A stretch of DNA of 64,000 nt, from assembly GCF_001698815.1 (NCBI RefSeq), contig NZ_LGSI01000056.1:149535-213534 (forward strand), read 5' to 3'. Position 1 is the first letter of the stretch. Every line of letters begins with the position of its first letter. The stretch is from Pseudomonas syringae (GTDB taxonomy: Bacteria > Pseudomonadota > Gammaproteobacteria > Pseudomonadales > Pseudomonadaceae). The notes under the pieces were generated by a model. It was not told the origin of the DNA and searched no databases. It saw only the letters and a program-made list of their open reading frames with translations. The position numbers and the translations under genes were made by a program. Below, one piece after another: positions 1-9,216 of the stretch.

Positions 1-19
1 AAAACTGACAGACACAAAA

Positions 20-43
20 AAGGCCACTCTTTCGAGTAGCCTT
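20..43 (-). terminator. Terminator of the tRNA-fMet gene
   Basis: On the minus strand a 10-bp stem with one G-U pair and a four-base loop is followed by a run of Ts. It lies just past the CCA end of the initiator tRNA gene, as expected for a rho-independent terminator. Confidence 0.8.
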
Positions 44-53
44 GTTTGATGTT

Positions 54-130
<77 letters not shown>

Positions 131-143
131 TCTGTGTGTCGGC

Positions 144-171
144 ATTCTACGCCGGATCGCTGTGCTGTCAA
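144..171 (-). promoter_or_regulatory. Sigma-70 promoter of tRNA-fMet
   Basis: On the minus strand a perfect TTGACA (171-166) and a TAGAAT (149-144) are separated by 16 bp. The -10 box ends 13 bp before the tRNA 5' end, so transcription would start at or just ahead of the mature tRNA. Confidence 0.8.
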
Positions 172-378
172 CCGTTAGTTTAAAAAAACTGCTTTTCCTT
201 CAATCGCTTAGCGGCGCCTATTGAGGCCTGATGTGGCTGTGACGCCTTGCCGTGCGGGGTTATGGGCCAAGTTTGGGCGTTTTCAGCTAAGGTTTCATGA
301 CCATTCGCACATCACGCAGTGCCACATCCTGATGCCAATGAGATACTGCGCGACCTTACCTCTCGCAAATCGCCCTAC

Positions 379-1440
379 ATGACGCAGCGAAAAATCATTC
401 ATGTCGACTGTGACTGCTTCTATGCCGCCATCGAAATGCGCGATGACCCGCGACTGGCGAGCAAACCGCTGGCAGTAGGTGGTTCGGCGGATCGACGCGG
501 CGTGATCGCGACCTGCAACTATGAAGCGCGCGCCTATGGAGTGCGCTCGGCGATGTCATCGCGGCATGCTTTGAAGCTGTGTCCGGATCTGACCATCGTC
601 AAGCCGCGCATGGACGCCTATAAAGAAGCATCGAAGGAAATCCAGACGATCTTTCGGGATTACACCGATCTTATTGAGCCGTTATCGCTGGATGAGGCAT
701 TTCTGGACGTGTCCGATGCGAGCCACTTTGGCGGCAGTGCCACGCGCATCGCTCAGGACATACGCCGTCGTGTGTCCAATCAACTGCATATCACCGTCTC
801 GGCGGGCGTTGCGCCGAACAAATTCCTCGCCAAGATCGCCAGTGACTGGAAGAAACCCAACGGGCTGTTTGTGATCACGCCGGATCAGGTCGAGGATTTT
901 GTCGCACTGCTGCCGGTCAACAAGCTGCATGGCGTTGGCAAGGTGACAGCCGACAAGCTCGGCAGACTGGGCATTGTCACCTGCACCGACCTGCGGGGCT
1001 GGAGCAAGCTGTCGCTGGTTCGTGAATTTGGCTCTTTCGGCGAGCGCTTGTGGGGGCTGGCTCATGGCATCGACGAAAGGCCGGTGCAAAACGACAGCCG
1101 ACGGCAGTCGGTGAGTGTGGAAAATACCTACGATACGGATTTACCAGATCTGGCCAGTTGCCTGGAAAAATTACCGGAGCTGATGGAAACCTTGTCCGGG
1201 CGCATGGCGCGCATCGCCGACAACTATCGGCCTGGCAAACCCTTCGTAAAAGTCAAATTCCACGATTTCACGCAGACGACCCTTGAGCAATCCGGGGCGG
1301 GACGGGATCTGACCGGTTTCCAGCAGTTGTTGACCCAGGCGTTTGCCCGCGGCGACAAGCCGGTGCGGTTATTGGGGATCGGTGTGCGTTTGCAGGATCT
1401 GCGCAGCGGTCACGAACAGCTGGAGCTGTTCGCGCCCTGA
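379..1440 (+). CDS. dinB: DNA polymerase IV
   Basis: This is a Y-family translesion polymerase that copies past damaged template bases in the cytoplasm with low fidelity. From the ATG at 379 it is 353 aa, the usual length. The catalytic carboxylates are visible as the DCDCFYAAIE motif (Asp10) and SLDEA at residues 103-107 (Asp105-Glu106). Helix-hairpin-helix and little-finger regions follow. An in-frame GTG at 319 would add 20 residues not typical of the family, so the ATG starting MTQRKII is preferred, although no strong ribosome binding site precedes it. I saw no LexA box in the upstream 150 bp. It faces the lipoprotein gene tail-to-tail. Confidence 0.95.
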   Translation: MTQRKIIHVDCDCFYAAIEMRDDPRLASKPLAVGGSADRRGVIATCNYEARAYGVRSAMSSRHALKLCPDLTIVKPRMDAYKEASKEIQTIFRDYTDLIEPLSLDEAFLDVSDASHFGGSATRIAQDIRRRVSNQLHITVSAGVAPNKFLAKIASDWKKPNGLFVITPDQVEDFVALLPVNKLHGVGKVTADKLGRLGIVTCTDLRGWSKLSLVREFGSFGERLWGLAHGIDERPVQNDSRRQSVSVENTYDTDLPDLASCLEKLPELMETLSGRMARIADNYRPGKPFVKVKFHDFTQTTLEQSGAGRDLTGFQQLLTQAFARGDKPVRLLGIGVRLQDLRSGHEQLELFAP

Positions 1441-1457
1441 GCACGCAGCAGGGGATG

Positions 1458-2414
1458 TCAGTGCTTGGCGCCGGGATCCGCGACCAGGCGACCCGCATCC
1501 TTGGCCAGGGACTTCACAAACTCATGCTGCAACTGGGGATCATTGCGCGTCAGCTCGATAAGGCTCTGCTCCAGTTCGCTGGCTTCATCTTCAAGCCCCA
1601 GCTCCGAGAGACGCTTGACGCGATAGACCCACTGGCTGACTTCATCATCCTCCAGGTCATCGTAGATCAGGCTGTGCGCCTCAAGTAACTTGCCACGCAA
1701 CAGCTTGCTGATGGGCAAATCCGCATTGGCGTGAACCTTGTCCTGATCGTCTTCGACGCTGAAGTAGATTCGCGTGACGTGGCTCAGGTCCTGCTCGGCA
1801 AATGGACTGTCCAGCAGGCTCAGGCGCAACACGCCGTTGCGATCAGTGGTCAGCTCGTGGGTTTGCGTGCCTGACTTGACCAGTACCGGGCGTTCATTCC
1901 AGGGCAGGGTCGAGTTTTCGATGCGCTTGTCCTTCTGGACTTCGTCGATGTGCGCCAGGTTTTGTTGCGCCCGGCCGTTGGACGGCGCGTTCATGAACGG
2001 GTTGAGCCCGGCAACGCCATAGTTGATCCAGTCCTTGGTCACGCTGTCCGGCAGTTGCCCGAAGGCGAGCACGTTGACCACGTTGGCGCCGACACCGGCC
2101 ACCACCGCGACGGCACCCAGCGGAATCTCATAGATTTCCCGCCACGGCTGATACGCGGTGTAACGATCGTAGCGGCGGGTGACTTCGAATTCGGTGACTT
2201 CAAAGGTTTTTTGTTCATGGATGCGCACGCGGCGCTGAGGCAGCTCAAGGGTCTTGGGCTCACCCATATCAATTTGCAGGGTATGTTCGAGCAATTTGCG
2301 TTCGACACGCTCTTCATGCTCGCTGCGTTGTGACAAGTGGTTGGCACAACCGCTGACAAGCAGGCTGGCGCACAGAGCTGTACAGCCGAGGCTTAAGGAT
2401 CTTCGCTTGAACAT
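1458..2414 (-). CDS. Conserved hypothetical outer-membrane lipoprotein
   Basis: A 318-aa protein I cannot assign to a function. The chosen start (MFKRRSLSL, 2414) gives a type II signal peptide with lipobox VSGC and the lipidated Cys at residue 23. The next residue is Ala, not Asp, which favours sorting to the outer membrane. A hydrophobic segment follows near residues 95-115 (IPLGAVAVVAGVGANVV). The C-terminal 60 residues are acidic and helical. The frame is open further upstream to 2642, but that extension overlaps proS and would bury the signal peptide. It lies 85 bp after proS on the same strand and is probably co-transcribed, as in P. aeruginosa where a hypothetical gene also follows proS. 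Confidence 0.85.
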   Translation of the reverse strand: MFKRRSLSLGCTALCASLLVSGCANHLSQRSEHEERVERKLLEHTLQIDMGEPKTLELPQRRVRIHEQKTFEVTEFEVTRRYDRYTAYQPWREIYEIPLGAVAVVAGVGANVVNVLAFGQLPDSVTKDWINYGVAGLNPFMNAPSNGRAQQNLAHIDEVQKDKRIENSTLPWNERPVLVKSGTQTHELTTDRNGVLRLSLLDSPFAEQDLSHVTRIYFSVEDDQDKVHANADLPISKLLRGKLLEAHSLIYDDLEDDEVSQWVYRVKRLSELGLEDEASELEQSLIELTRNDPQLQHEFVKSLAKDAGRLVADPGAKH

Positions 2415-2450
2415 GGGATCTCTTGATGCGGATAAGGCGCGGTGCCTGAA

Positions 2451-2496
2451 ATGGGCGCGCTCCATGCTCGTTTTGGCGAGCGGCGGGCGCGCCCAT
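2451..2496 (-). other. Intercistronic hairpin after proS
   Basis: A 10-bp perfect inverted repeat (2451-2460 with 2487-2496) encloses a second stem (GCTCG/CGAGC). It starts four bases after the proS stop and lacks a U-tract, so it looks less like a terminator than like an mRNA-processing or stabilising structure between proS and the lipoprotein gene. Confidence 0.45.
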
Positions 2497-2499
2497 GAC

Positions 2500-4215
2500 T
2501 CAGCGGCGGATACGGGCCTGGATAAACGACAACACGTCAGCAACCGGCAGGGCCTGGGCCTCAGGCTCGATGCGGCTCTTGTACTCAAGATTGCCTTCGG
2601 CCAGGCCGCGGTCGCTGACCACGATGCGATGGGGGATACCAATCAGCTCCATGTCGGCAAACTTGTTGCCGGGGCTGGTTTTCTTGTCGCGGTCATCCAG
2701 CAGCACTTCGAAACCAGCGGCTTTCAGTTCGGCATAAAGCTTGTCAGTGGCTTCGCGAACCGCTTCAGTTTCATAGCGCAGCGGAACCAGGGCGATCTGG
2801 AAGGGCGCCAGAGTATCATTCCAGATAATGCCGTTGGCATCGCTGTTCTGCTCGATGGCTGCGGCGACGACCCGGGAAACGCCGATGCCGTAGCAACCCA
2901 TGGACAGGTTGACCGGCTTGCCGTTTTCGCCAAGGACCTGGCATTTCATGGCTTCGCTGTATTTGGTGCCCAGCTGGAAAATGTGACCGACTTCGATGCC
3001 GCGCTTGATCTCAAGCGTGCCTTTGCCGTCCGGGCTTGGATCGCCAGACACGACGTTGCGCAGGTCGGCAACGGTCGGAACAGGCAGATCGCGTTCCCAG
3101 TTCACGCCAAAGTAGTGCTTGTCGTCGATGTTGGCACCGATGCCGAAGTCGCTCATCAGTTCTACCGAACGGTCGATGATGCAAGGCAGCGGCAGATTCA
3201 GCGGGCCCAGCGAACCGGCACCGGCGCCAATGGCGTCGCGCAACTCGGCTTCCGATGCCATGACCAGCGGACTGGCAACCAGTTCTTGCTGGGCAGCCTT
3301 GATCTCGTTCAGCTCATGATCGCCACGGATGATCAGTGCGATCAGCTTGCCTTCTTCAGCAGCATGCACCACCAAGGTCTTGATGGTCTTTTCGATAGGC
3401 AGATTGAAGCCTTCGACCAGTTGCGCGATGGTCTTGGCGTTCGGGGTATCGATCAGGCGCAGCTCTTCGGTCGGCGCGGCGCGAGAGGTTTCCCGGGGAA
3501 TCGCTTCGGCTTTCTCGATGTTGGCGGCGTAATCGGAGCCATTGCTGAATACGATATCGTCTTCGCCGGACTCGGCCAGCACGTGGAACTCATGGGAGCC
3601 CGCGCCGCCGATGGAGCCGTTGTCTGCTTCCACTGGGCGGAATTTCAACCCAAGGCGGGTAAACACGTTGCAGTACGCCTGATGCATGCGGTCGTAGGTT
3701 TCCTGCAGGGAAGCCTGATCGGCATGGAAGGAGTACGCGTCCTTCATGACGAACTCGCGGCCGCGCATCAAACCGAAGCGTGGGCGGATCTCGTCGCGGA
3801 ATTTGGTCTGGATCTGGTACAGATTGATCGGCAGTTGTTTATAGCTGTTGAGTTCGTTGCGGGCCAGATCGGTGATCACTTCTTCGTGGGTCGGGCCCAG
3901 GCAGAATTCGCGATTGTGCCGGTCGGTCAGGCGCATCAACTCAGGACCGTATTGTTCCCAGCGGCCGGATTCCTGCCACAGCTCTGCGGGCTGGATGCCC
4001 GGCATCAATACTTCGAGTGCGCCAGCAGCGTCCATTTCTTCACGAACGATGGCTTCGACCTTGCGCAACACGCGCAGGCCCATGGGGAGCCAGGTATAGA
4101 GGCCGGAAGCAAGTTTGCGAATCATGCCGGCACGCAGCATCAGCTGGTGACTGACGACGACCGCATCGGAAGGGGTTTCTTTCTGTGTGGCGAGCAAAAA
4201 TTGACTGGTGCGCAT
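2500..4215 (-). CDS. proS: Prolyl-tRNA synthetase
   Basis: Charges tRNA-Pro with proline in the cytoplasm. The 571-aa length is that of bacterial-type ProRS with an inserted editing domain. Visible landmarks are the catalytic GPTHEE (108-112), motif 2 ([17 protein letters not shown], about 139-155), a YbaK-like cis-editing insertion in roughly residues 230-390 that hydrolyses Ala-tRNA-Pro, motif 3 (GCYGIGVSR) and a C-terminal anticodon-binding domain. The ATG at 4215 gives the canonical [13 protein letters not shown] start. The gene is transcribed away from the porin gene and toward the lipoprotein gene. Confidence 0.98.
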   Translation of the reverse strand: MRTSQFLLATQKETPSDAVVVSHQLMLRAGMIRKLASGLYTWLPMGLRVLRKVEAIVREEMDAAGALEVLMPGIQPAELWQESGRWEQYGPELMRLTDRHNREFCLGPTHEEVITDLARNELNSYKQLPINLYQIQTKFRDEIRPRFGLMRGREFVMKDAYSFHADQASLQETYDRMHQAYCNVFTRLGLKFRPVEADNGSIGGAGSHEFHVLAESGEDDIVFSNGSDYAANIEKAEAIPRETSRAAPTEELRLIDTPNAKTIAQLVEGFNLPIEKTIKTLVVHAAEEGKLIALIIRGDHELNEIKAAQQELVASPLVMASEAELRDAIGAGAGSLGPLNLPLPCIIDRSVELMSDFGIGANIDDKHYFGVNWERDLPVPTVADLRNVVSGDPSPDGKGTLEIKRGIEVGHIFQLGTKYSEAMKCQVLGENGKPVNLSMGCYGIGVSRVVAAAIEQNSDANGIIWNDTLAPFQIALVPLRYETEAVREATDKLYAELKAAGFEVLLDDRDKKTSPGNKFADMELIGIPHRIVVSDRGLAEGNLEYKSRIEPEAQALPVADVLSFIQARIRR

Positions 4216-4334
4216 GGGAGGCCGTTGTCGGTTGCTGAGACTAGAAATGACTGGGCATTGTACGGGGCCGAGTTACCCCCGTACAGCGCAAGGCCTCTGA
4301 GGGAAGCGAAGCTGATTACTTTATTGTCTGAATA

Positions 4335-4362
4335 AAAAAGCCCGGCATCAGCCGGGCTTTTC
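4335..4362 (-). terminator. Terminator downstream of the porin gene
   Basis: A GC-rich hairpin (AAAAGCCCGGC, loop, GCCGGGCTTTTTT) lies about 25 bp after the porin stop codon. The T-run is in the porin direction. Confidence 0.9.
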
Positions 4363-4385
4363 CGTAACGAGTAGCTGAAGTGCGA

Positions 4386-5708
4386 TTACAGGATCGAGAT
4401 AGGGTAGTCGACAATCAGGCGGAACTCGTTGATATCGCCTTCGCCCTCGTCAGCATTGGCGCGGTGCCAGGCTTGACGGACGCGGAACGACAGGTCTTTG
4501 GCTGGACCGGTTTGAAGCACATATTTGGCTTCAAGGTTGGTCTCGTGGTGCTTGCCGTCTTCACCATACAGGCCAGCATAAGTGCTGTTAGTAGGGGTGT
4601 TGGTACCGTCGATGTCATAACCTTTGATGTAGCGGGTCATGAAGCTCAGGCCAGGAACGCCGTACGGAGCCATGTTCAGGTCGTAACGAGCCTGCCAGGA
4701 TTTCTCGCCAGGACCGTTGAAGTCGGAGTACTGGATGGAGTTGGCCAGGAAGATCGAGTCGCCGCCCTTGTTGTTGTCGCCGATACCGATGTAGTCGAAT
4801 GGCGTATCACCGTTGACCTTCTGGAATGCCAGGGTCAGGGTGTGTGCTGCCAGGAACGAGTAGGCAACGGAACCGGAGAACGCGGTGTTGCTGATGTCGC
4901 CTGCTTTGGCGCTGCCTTCATCGACAGTGCGATACAGGTTGGCGTCAAATGCCAGGGACTGGGAGTCAGTCAGTGGCAGTGCGTAGTTCACGTTCGCGTA
5001 GTACTGGTCCCACACGTCTTCAAGCTTGGCACCGTAGAGGGCAACGCCAAGGTTGTCAGTGATCGCGTATTTACCGCCAACGAAGTCAGCGCTCTTTGCA
5101 GAAACACCGGCGTAGGTAGCCCAGATGTTACCGTTGTGGCTGGTGTCGTCCTGGCTGGTGCCGGAGTAGAAGTGACCGCCTTCCAGATCCAGACCTTTGA
5201 TCTCGCTGCTCTGCAGGCTGATACCGCTGGCAGTTTGTGGCAACAGACGGGAACCGCCTACTGCGAACACTGGGCTGGTAGGCTGCATGTCACCGATTTT
5301 CAACTCGGTTTTCGAGAGACGGAACTTAACAGCGCCACCGGCTTTGCCGAAGCTGTCTTCGTTCTCGCCCTGGCTGTTGGTGACCAGGTTGCCCGAACCG
5401 GAATATTTGTCCTGACCGTCAAGCTTCAGGCCGAAATAACCGAAAGCTTCAACGCCCACACCGATGGTGCCTTGAGTGTAACCAGAGCTGAACGTTCCCC
5501 AGAAACCTTGGGTCCAGTCTTTGTCATCAACGGCGCCGTCTTTCTTGTCGCGATTGAAATAGTAGTTGCGAGCTTTCACATCAAGCGTGCTGCCGTCAAC
5601 GAAACCTTTTGCTTCCGACTGATCGCTGACGAACGCTGCTGCCGTTGCCAGTTGGGTGCTGGCTGCAGTAACTGCCAGTGCGATTGCGCTCCACTTCATC
5701 ACTCTCAT
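4386..5708 (-). CDS. oprD: OprD-family outer-membrane porin
   Basis: A substrate-selective 18-strand beta-barrel porin, probably for basic amino acids, peptides or small carboxylates; the substrate cannot be read from sequence. The start at 5708 is supported by an AAGGAG site 7-8 bp upstream. Residues 1 to about 24 form a Sec signal peptide (hydrophobic core, cleavage near ATAAA). The mature protein has the family opening (AFVSDQSEAKGFVDGS), the NYYFNRD strand, repeated alternating strands with acidic loops, and ends in a hydrophobic C-terminal strand. At 440 aa it has normal length. The symbol rests on the conserved neighbourhood (proS-oprD-HIT-slyX). A terminator follows, so it is monocistronic. 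Confidence 0.85.
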   Translation of the reverse strand: MRVMKWSAIALAVTAASTQLATAAAFVSDQSEAKGFVDGSTLDVKARNYYFNRDKKDGAVDDKDWTQGFWGTFSSGYTQGTIGVGVEAFGYFGLKLDGQDKYSGSGNLVTNSQGENEDSFGKAGGAVKFRLSKTELKIGDMQPTSPVFAVGGSRLLPQTASGISLQSSEIKGLDLEGGHFYSGTSQDDTSHNGNIWATYAGVSAKSADFVGGKYAITDNLGVALYGAKLEDVWDQYYANVNYALPLTDSQSLAFDANLYRTVDEGSAKAGDISNTAFSGSVAYSFLAAHTLTLAFQKVNGDTPFDYIGIGDNNKGGDSIFLANSIQYSDFNGPGEKSWQARYDLNMAPYGVPGLSFMTRYIKGYDIDGTNTPTNSTYAGLYGEDGKHHETNLEAKYVLQTGPAKDLSFRVRQAWHRANADEGEGDINEFRLIVDYPISIL

Positions 5709-6722
5709 CGTGACTTGCTCCTTTGGTTTTAAGAAGAGTTGCTGCCGACCCACCTGTTTTTTTATCTGGGACGGCTCTTTCTTTTTTGTGTCGGCGAAAC
5801 TTATATCACGCTGACAATGGTGGCGATAGTTACAGACCTATCCTTTCGAAATCTTTACGGCGGTGTCGCAAACTGCTCTGTCCATGTCGCAAAAATGCAC
5901 TGTTTCCATATCGACTCTACAACTACCGCATTACTTTTTACGACCTAAGCATAGGGTGAAACAATCTAAGCCTGGTTTCCAAGTAATGCCTGGGTAAGCC
6001 TTCGCATTCTCACGATAGCCGGATCCTGTTTTCCGCCAGGGTCCGTGACAACCTTGTGAGTGATATAGCAACAACCGTGCACAAAGCTCAGCCTGATGAG
6101 AAAAATTTGTGAAAAATGCAGCATTTACCTCGCTTTTCTACCATAACTACTTGATTTATAACTATTTTAAAATTATAGAATTTCTCTCAGGTCGCTGCGG
6201 TTCGAGGTTTTTGGGGCTCTGAAGACTGTGCGGAACGTTACTTTCTGCCCATCGGCATGGGTAAATTCTGGATAGGCAGGCATTTTCGCCGTTATGAGTG
6301 GGTTGTTTTGGTGCACGCCTGGCTCCAGATGCCTGAAGGTGGCCCACGGCTGTGATCTATAAGCTATTCGGACCCGGCAACTGTTTCATCAGGCTCTCAG
6401 CAAAACCCTCTGGGAGGATCTGATGCCTTCGAATAGCGCTTTTAGGTAGCGATTTGTAACAACCGTATCACTGTTGAAAACACTCAATTACCGTCCCAAA
6501 CGAGTGCATTTTGTCAGTCGCTGGTCATTCCTGGTGCAGAAGGGCCTCCGCCGTTGCTGGATCCGGGGCTCGCCATCCCTTGCGCTTGGCTGTGCCAGAT
6601 GTCGTGTAACTGAGCCCGGCAGTGAACTCGAACTTATTCCCGAGTATCCTGCTCGGTAATGCGCCATGCACTTAAACGAGGGTGCGCAAAAAAAACCTAA
6701 CCTGACGATCAGGAGTTATACC
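5709..6722. other. Long intergenic region between oprD and the HIT gene
   Basis: About 1 kb with no convincing gene. It starts with the divergent upstream region of oprD and contains an unusually AT-rich patch at about 6080-6185 in otherwise GC-rich DNA. An 8-bp inverted repeat (GCTATTCG near 6364 and CGAATAGC near 6433) frames about 60 bases. Short open frames here show no recognisable protein and no ribosome binding sites. A regulatory region or a small RNA is possible. Confidence 0.5.
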
Positions 6723-7154
6723 GTGTTCGTTCTCGACTCGCGTTTACAGGCAGATACAGTGGCCATTGGCGATTTTTCGTTATGCCGGCTGCTGTTATCC
6801 AATGATTCAAACTATCCCTGGTTTGTCCTGGTGCCCAAGCGGCCGGACATTAGTGAAATATTTGAGTTGGCACTTGAAGATCAGTTGCAGTTGTGGCAGG
6901 AAACAACTGTATTGTCAGTGATTCTCAATAAGGTATTCGCTGCTGACAAAATCAATGTTGCGGCACTGGGTAATGTAGTTAGTCAGCTACACATGCATGT
7001 TATCGCCCGTCGACACAGCGATCCGGCATGGCCTGCTCCGGTGTGGGGCAAGCATCCCGCGCAACCTTACACGGCGCAGCAAGTGTCGACCATCGTGCAG
7101 CAATTGCGCAGCGAACTGACCGTTGGCTTCACCTTCGTGGAGGAATTGTCATGA
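6723..7154 (+). CDS. HIT-domain protein
   Basis: A small (143 aa) histidine-triad family protein, a nucleotide-phosphate-binding hydrolase or transferase fold. The GTG start at 6723 is chosen because a CAGGAG site lies 8 bp upstream and the protein then begins at the family's first strand (FVLDSRLQ). The triad region reads [10 protein letters not shown] near residue 94: the first His of the usual HxHxH motif is Gln, a variant seen in some branches. Substrate unknown. The last 4 bp overlap slyX (ATGA), showing translational coupling. The same HIT-slyX pair occurs in P. aeruginosa. Confidence 0.85.
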   Translation: MFVLDSRLQADTVAIGDFSLCRLLLSNDSNYPWFVLVPKRPDISEIFELALEDQLQLWQETTVLSVILNKVFAADKINVAALGNVVSQLHMHVIARRHSDPAWPAPVWGKHPAQPYTAQQVSTIVQQLRSELTVGFTFVEELS

Positions 7155-7357
7155 CTGTTGAAGCACGAGTGACCGAACTCGAAAGCCGGCTGGCATTCCA
7201 GGACGATACGATTCAGGCATTAAATGACGTGCTGGTGACCCAGCAGCGCGCACTTGACCGGCTGCAACAGCAAATGGCGGCGATGCTCAAGCGCCAGGAA
7301 GAGCTGGGAAGTCAGTTCGACACCTTCGAGGAAGATGCGCCGCCGCCGCACTATTAA
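7151..7357 (+). CDS. slyX: SlyX family protein
   Basis: A 68-aa acidic, almost entirely coiled-coil protein (heptads from about residues 5 to 52) ending in the characteristic PPPHY tail of SlyX. Its molecular role is not known. It starts within the last codon of the HIT gene (ATGA overlap) and is followed by a strong terminator, making a two-gene operon. Confidence 0.9.
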   Translation: MTVEARVTELESRLAFQDDTIQALNDVLVTQQRALDRLQQQMAAMLKRQEELGSQFDTFEEDAPPPHY

Positions 7358-7370
7358 TAGCTGCTGGCGC

Positions 7371-7410
7371 AAAAAAACCGCGATCTCCGGGAGGAGGTCG
7401 CGGTTTTTTA
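7371..7410. terminator. Bidirectional terminator between slyX and the cold-shock gene
   Basis: A 13-bp stem with one wobble (AAACCGCGATCTC with GAGGTCGCGGTTT) is flanked by A-runs on the left and T-runs on the right. It can serve both the slyX transcript and the convergent cold-shock gene. Confidence 0.85.
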
Positions 7411-7423
7411 TCAGGCGAGACAA

Positions 7424-8029
7424 TCAGCGGCGGGGAAGTGCCGCGATGACGTCTTCTGCTTGCAGGCCTTTGTCGCGGTTCATGACCGAGAACTCGACAC
7501 GCTGCCCTTCTACGAGGACACGATGGCCTTCGCCGCGAATGGCGCGGAAGTGAACGAAGATGTCATCGCCCGAATCCCGGGAAATAAAACCAAAACCCTT
7601 GGAAGTATTGAACCACTTCACGGTCCCTGTATCGCGATTGGTCATGTCATGACTTTGCGCGGCGGGGGACGGCGAAGATCTATAGAAGCTGATCCCGATG
7701 TGCAAGGCGACCGCAAGTGTGGCGGCGATCAGGCTCAGCATGATGGCGGGTTGACCGGCGACGATCTCCAGCGGGACGAGCAGGGTCAGGATTTGAAGAA
7801 CGACGGCAAGAATGAGCAACGCACTGACAAGGTTTTGCAATTGATGACGTGGACCCCGGTTCCAATAGGGGATCACTGGTGCAAGCAACAGATTGAGCAG
7901 GCCAAAGAACGCCAGATAAAGCGCATCGGGCTGCAGGAGATATGAAGACAAGGCTTCACTACGCAGGCTGGGGATAAAGGAAAGCAGCAGGGCTGCGGCT
8001 CCCGTTAGCAGGTGAACGATTTTCAACAT
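7424..8029 (-). CDS. Membrane-anchored cold-shock-domain protein
   Basis: A 201-aa two-part protein. Residues 1-120 hold four or so hydrophobic segments (about 4-20, 35-55, 66-86, 93-113). Residues 130-199 are a complete cold-shock OB fold with both RNA-binding motifs (KGFGFI and DIFVHF). A free cold-shock protein could start at the internal MTNRDTG, but the frame is continuous and I recall the P. aeruginosa equivalent (PA0961) as similarly long, so the fusion appears genuine. It would place a single-strand RNA/DNA-binding domain on the membrane. Role unknown. Convergent with slyX. Confidence 0.8.
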   Translation of the reverse strand: MLKIVHLLTGAAALLLSFIPSLRSEALSSYLLQPDALYLAFFGLLNLLLAPVIPYWNRGPRHQLQNLVSALLILAVVLQILTLLVPLEIVAGQPAIMLSLIAATLAVALHIGISFYRSSPSPAAQSHDMTNRDTGTVKWFNTSKGFGFISRDSGDDIFVHFRAIRGEGHRVLVEGQRVEFSVMNRDKGLQAEDVIAALPRR

Positions 8030-8407
8030 GTTGATAACTCACATTAAGATGGATCACGAGGAAATAGCTGATGACACCCGGTACGCTTCTGGAAAAGTGG
8101 AGGCGTGCTGCACGAGCGAGGGTCAGCCTATGCGTTGCAGGAAAAGTCAGCAACGACACGCGGTGTATTTAACAGCAAAGCATGGGGCTACTCAAATCAG
8201 GAGCCTGCAGGTCCGTCGGCATTGTTGGAAATGGGTTATGTAAAGCGACGAGCGGTGGTTGGAGCAGTGTCTGGCTTCGAAGTTTTTGTCGGCGTCCGGC
8301 GGGACTGATAGCTGAAGCTGTTTTTCCAGGCAGGGCTGCGTCATGGCCGTTCTCTTGGTAGAGTGCCCGCTGTACCTGCTGAATAATCCATCTCTAAGGG
8401 GCAAAAC
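8030..8407. other. Divergent intergenic region before dps
   Basis: About 380 bp between the divergent cold-shock and dps genes. It must contain both promoters, but I could not identify convincing -35/-10 pairs, an OxyR site or any small gene. Confidence 0.4.
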
Positions 8408-8881
8408 ATGGCAATCGATATTGGTATCAGCGAAGAAGATCGTAAGTCGATCGTTGACGGTCTTTCTCACTTGCTCGCAGATACTTACGTGTTGTATCTC
8501 AAAACCCACAACTTTCACTGGAATGTCAGCGGCCCGATGTTTCGTACGCTGCATTTGATGTTCGAAGAGCAATACAACGAACTCGCCCTCGCGGTGGATT
8601 CGATTGCCGAACGCATTCGCGCACTGGGCTTCCCGGCACCGGGTACCTACACAACTTACGCTCGCCTGTCGTCTATCAAGGAAGAAGAAGGCGTGCCGAG
8701 TGCTGAAGCCATGATCAAAAGTCTGGTTCAGGGTCAAGAAGCTGTTGTCCGCACTGCTCGTAGTATTTTTCCTTTGTTGGATAAGGTCAGTGATGAGCCG
8801 ACGGCTGACTTGTTGACCCAGCGGATGCAAGTGCATGAGAAAACAGCCTGGATGCTGCGTTCGATGCTTGAGACCAATTAA
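8408..8881 (+). CDS. dps: Dps/ferritin-like DNA-protecting protein
   Basis: A 157-aa four-helix ferritin-like protein that stores iron and uses peroxide as oxidant, protecting DNA. The Dps ferroxidase ligands are recognisable in [11 protein letters not shown] (about residues 32-42) and the following [19 protein letters not shown] helix, where His, Asp and Glu come from neighbouring subunits of the dodecamer. It has no lysine-rich N-terminal tail of the E. coli kind, so direct DNA binding may be weak. An AAGGGG-type ribosome binding site precedes the ATG. Monocistronic, followed by a GC-rich hairpin. Confidence 0.93.
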   Translation: MAIDIGISEEDRKSIVDGLSHLLADTYVLYLKTHNFHWNVSGPMFRTLHLMFEEQYNELALAVDSIAERIRALGFPAPGTYTTYARLSSIKEEEGVPSAEAMIKSLVQGQEAVVRTARSIFPLLDKVSDEPTADLLTQRMQVHEKTAWMLRSMLETN

Positions 8882-8890
8882 GATCCTGCT

Positions 8891-8920
8891 GAGCGACGCA
8901 CCCGCTGCGTCGCTTCTCTC
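8891..8920 (+). terminator. Probable terminator of dps
   Basis: A 9-bp perfect stem (AGCGACGCA/TGCGTCGCT, loop CCCGC) starts 11 bp after the dps stop, with a modest pyrimidine tail (TCTCTC). Confidence 0.6.
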
Positions 8921-9216
8921 ACGACTCTCCGATTCCTTCCCCCCTTTGGCTTGTACCTTCCTTCCCCGGTTGGGCTGGCGTTTGTCGATATTTTTCGCGA
9001 CTACATAAATATTAAACACCTGCTTACCGGTCAGGTCGGTTATCACCAGGTGGAAAGTCTGTTTCGCCTATCAATTGTAGTGATCTCCTACACAGTATGA
9101 GTATTGGCTCTACTGGCTATAACGTCGGGATTCGGGCTTTATAAGCAGGCACATTTATTTATATTTAAATGTTTCTTCATGAAGTCTGAATTGATCTGTG
9201 TAGAGGAAATATCACC
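8921..9216. other. Intergenic region before the RHH gene
   Basis: With the terminator this makes about 335 bp without a gene. The last 100 bp are AT-rich and probably hold the promoter of the ribbon-helix-helix gene. No further structure was recognised. Confidence 0.35.

Noticed and set aside
225-378. LexA box upstream of dinB
   Set aside because: No CTGT-N8-ACAG-type palindrome was found by eye in this interval.
2254-4335. Long open frame antisense to proS (about 690 codons)
   Set aside because: It mirrors proS codon structure in GC-rich DNA; proS is unmistakable and the antisense translation has no recognisable domain.
4380-5732. Antisense frame covering the whole OprD porin gene
   Set aside because: The porin has a ribosome binding site, signal peptide and terminator; the antisense frame has none.
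8192-9046. Minus-strand frame of 284 codons across dps
   Set aside because: It overlaps the clearly recognisable dps gene and lacks any domain or ribosome binding site.
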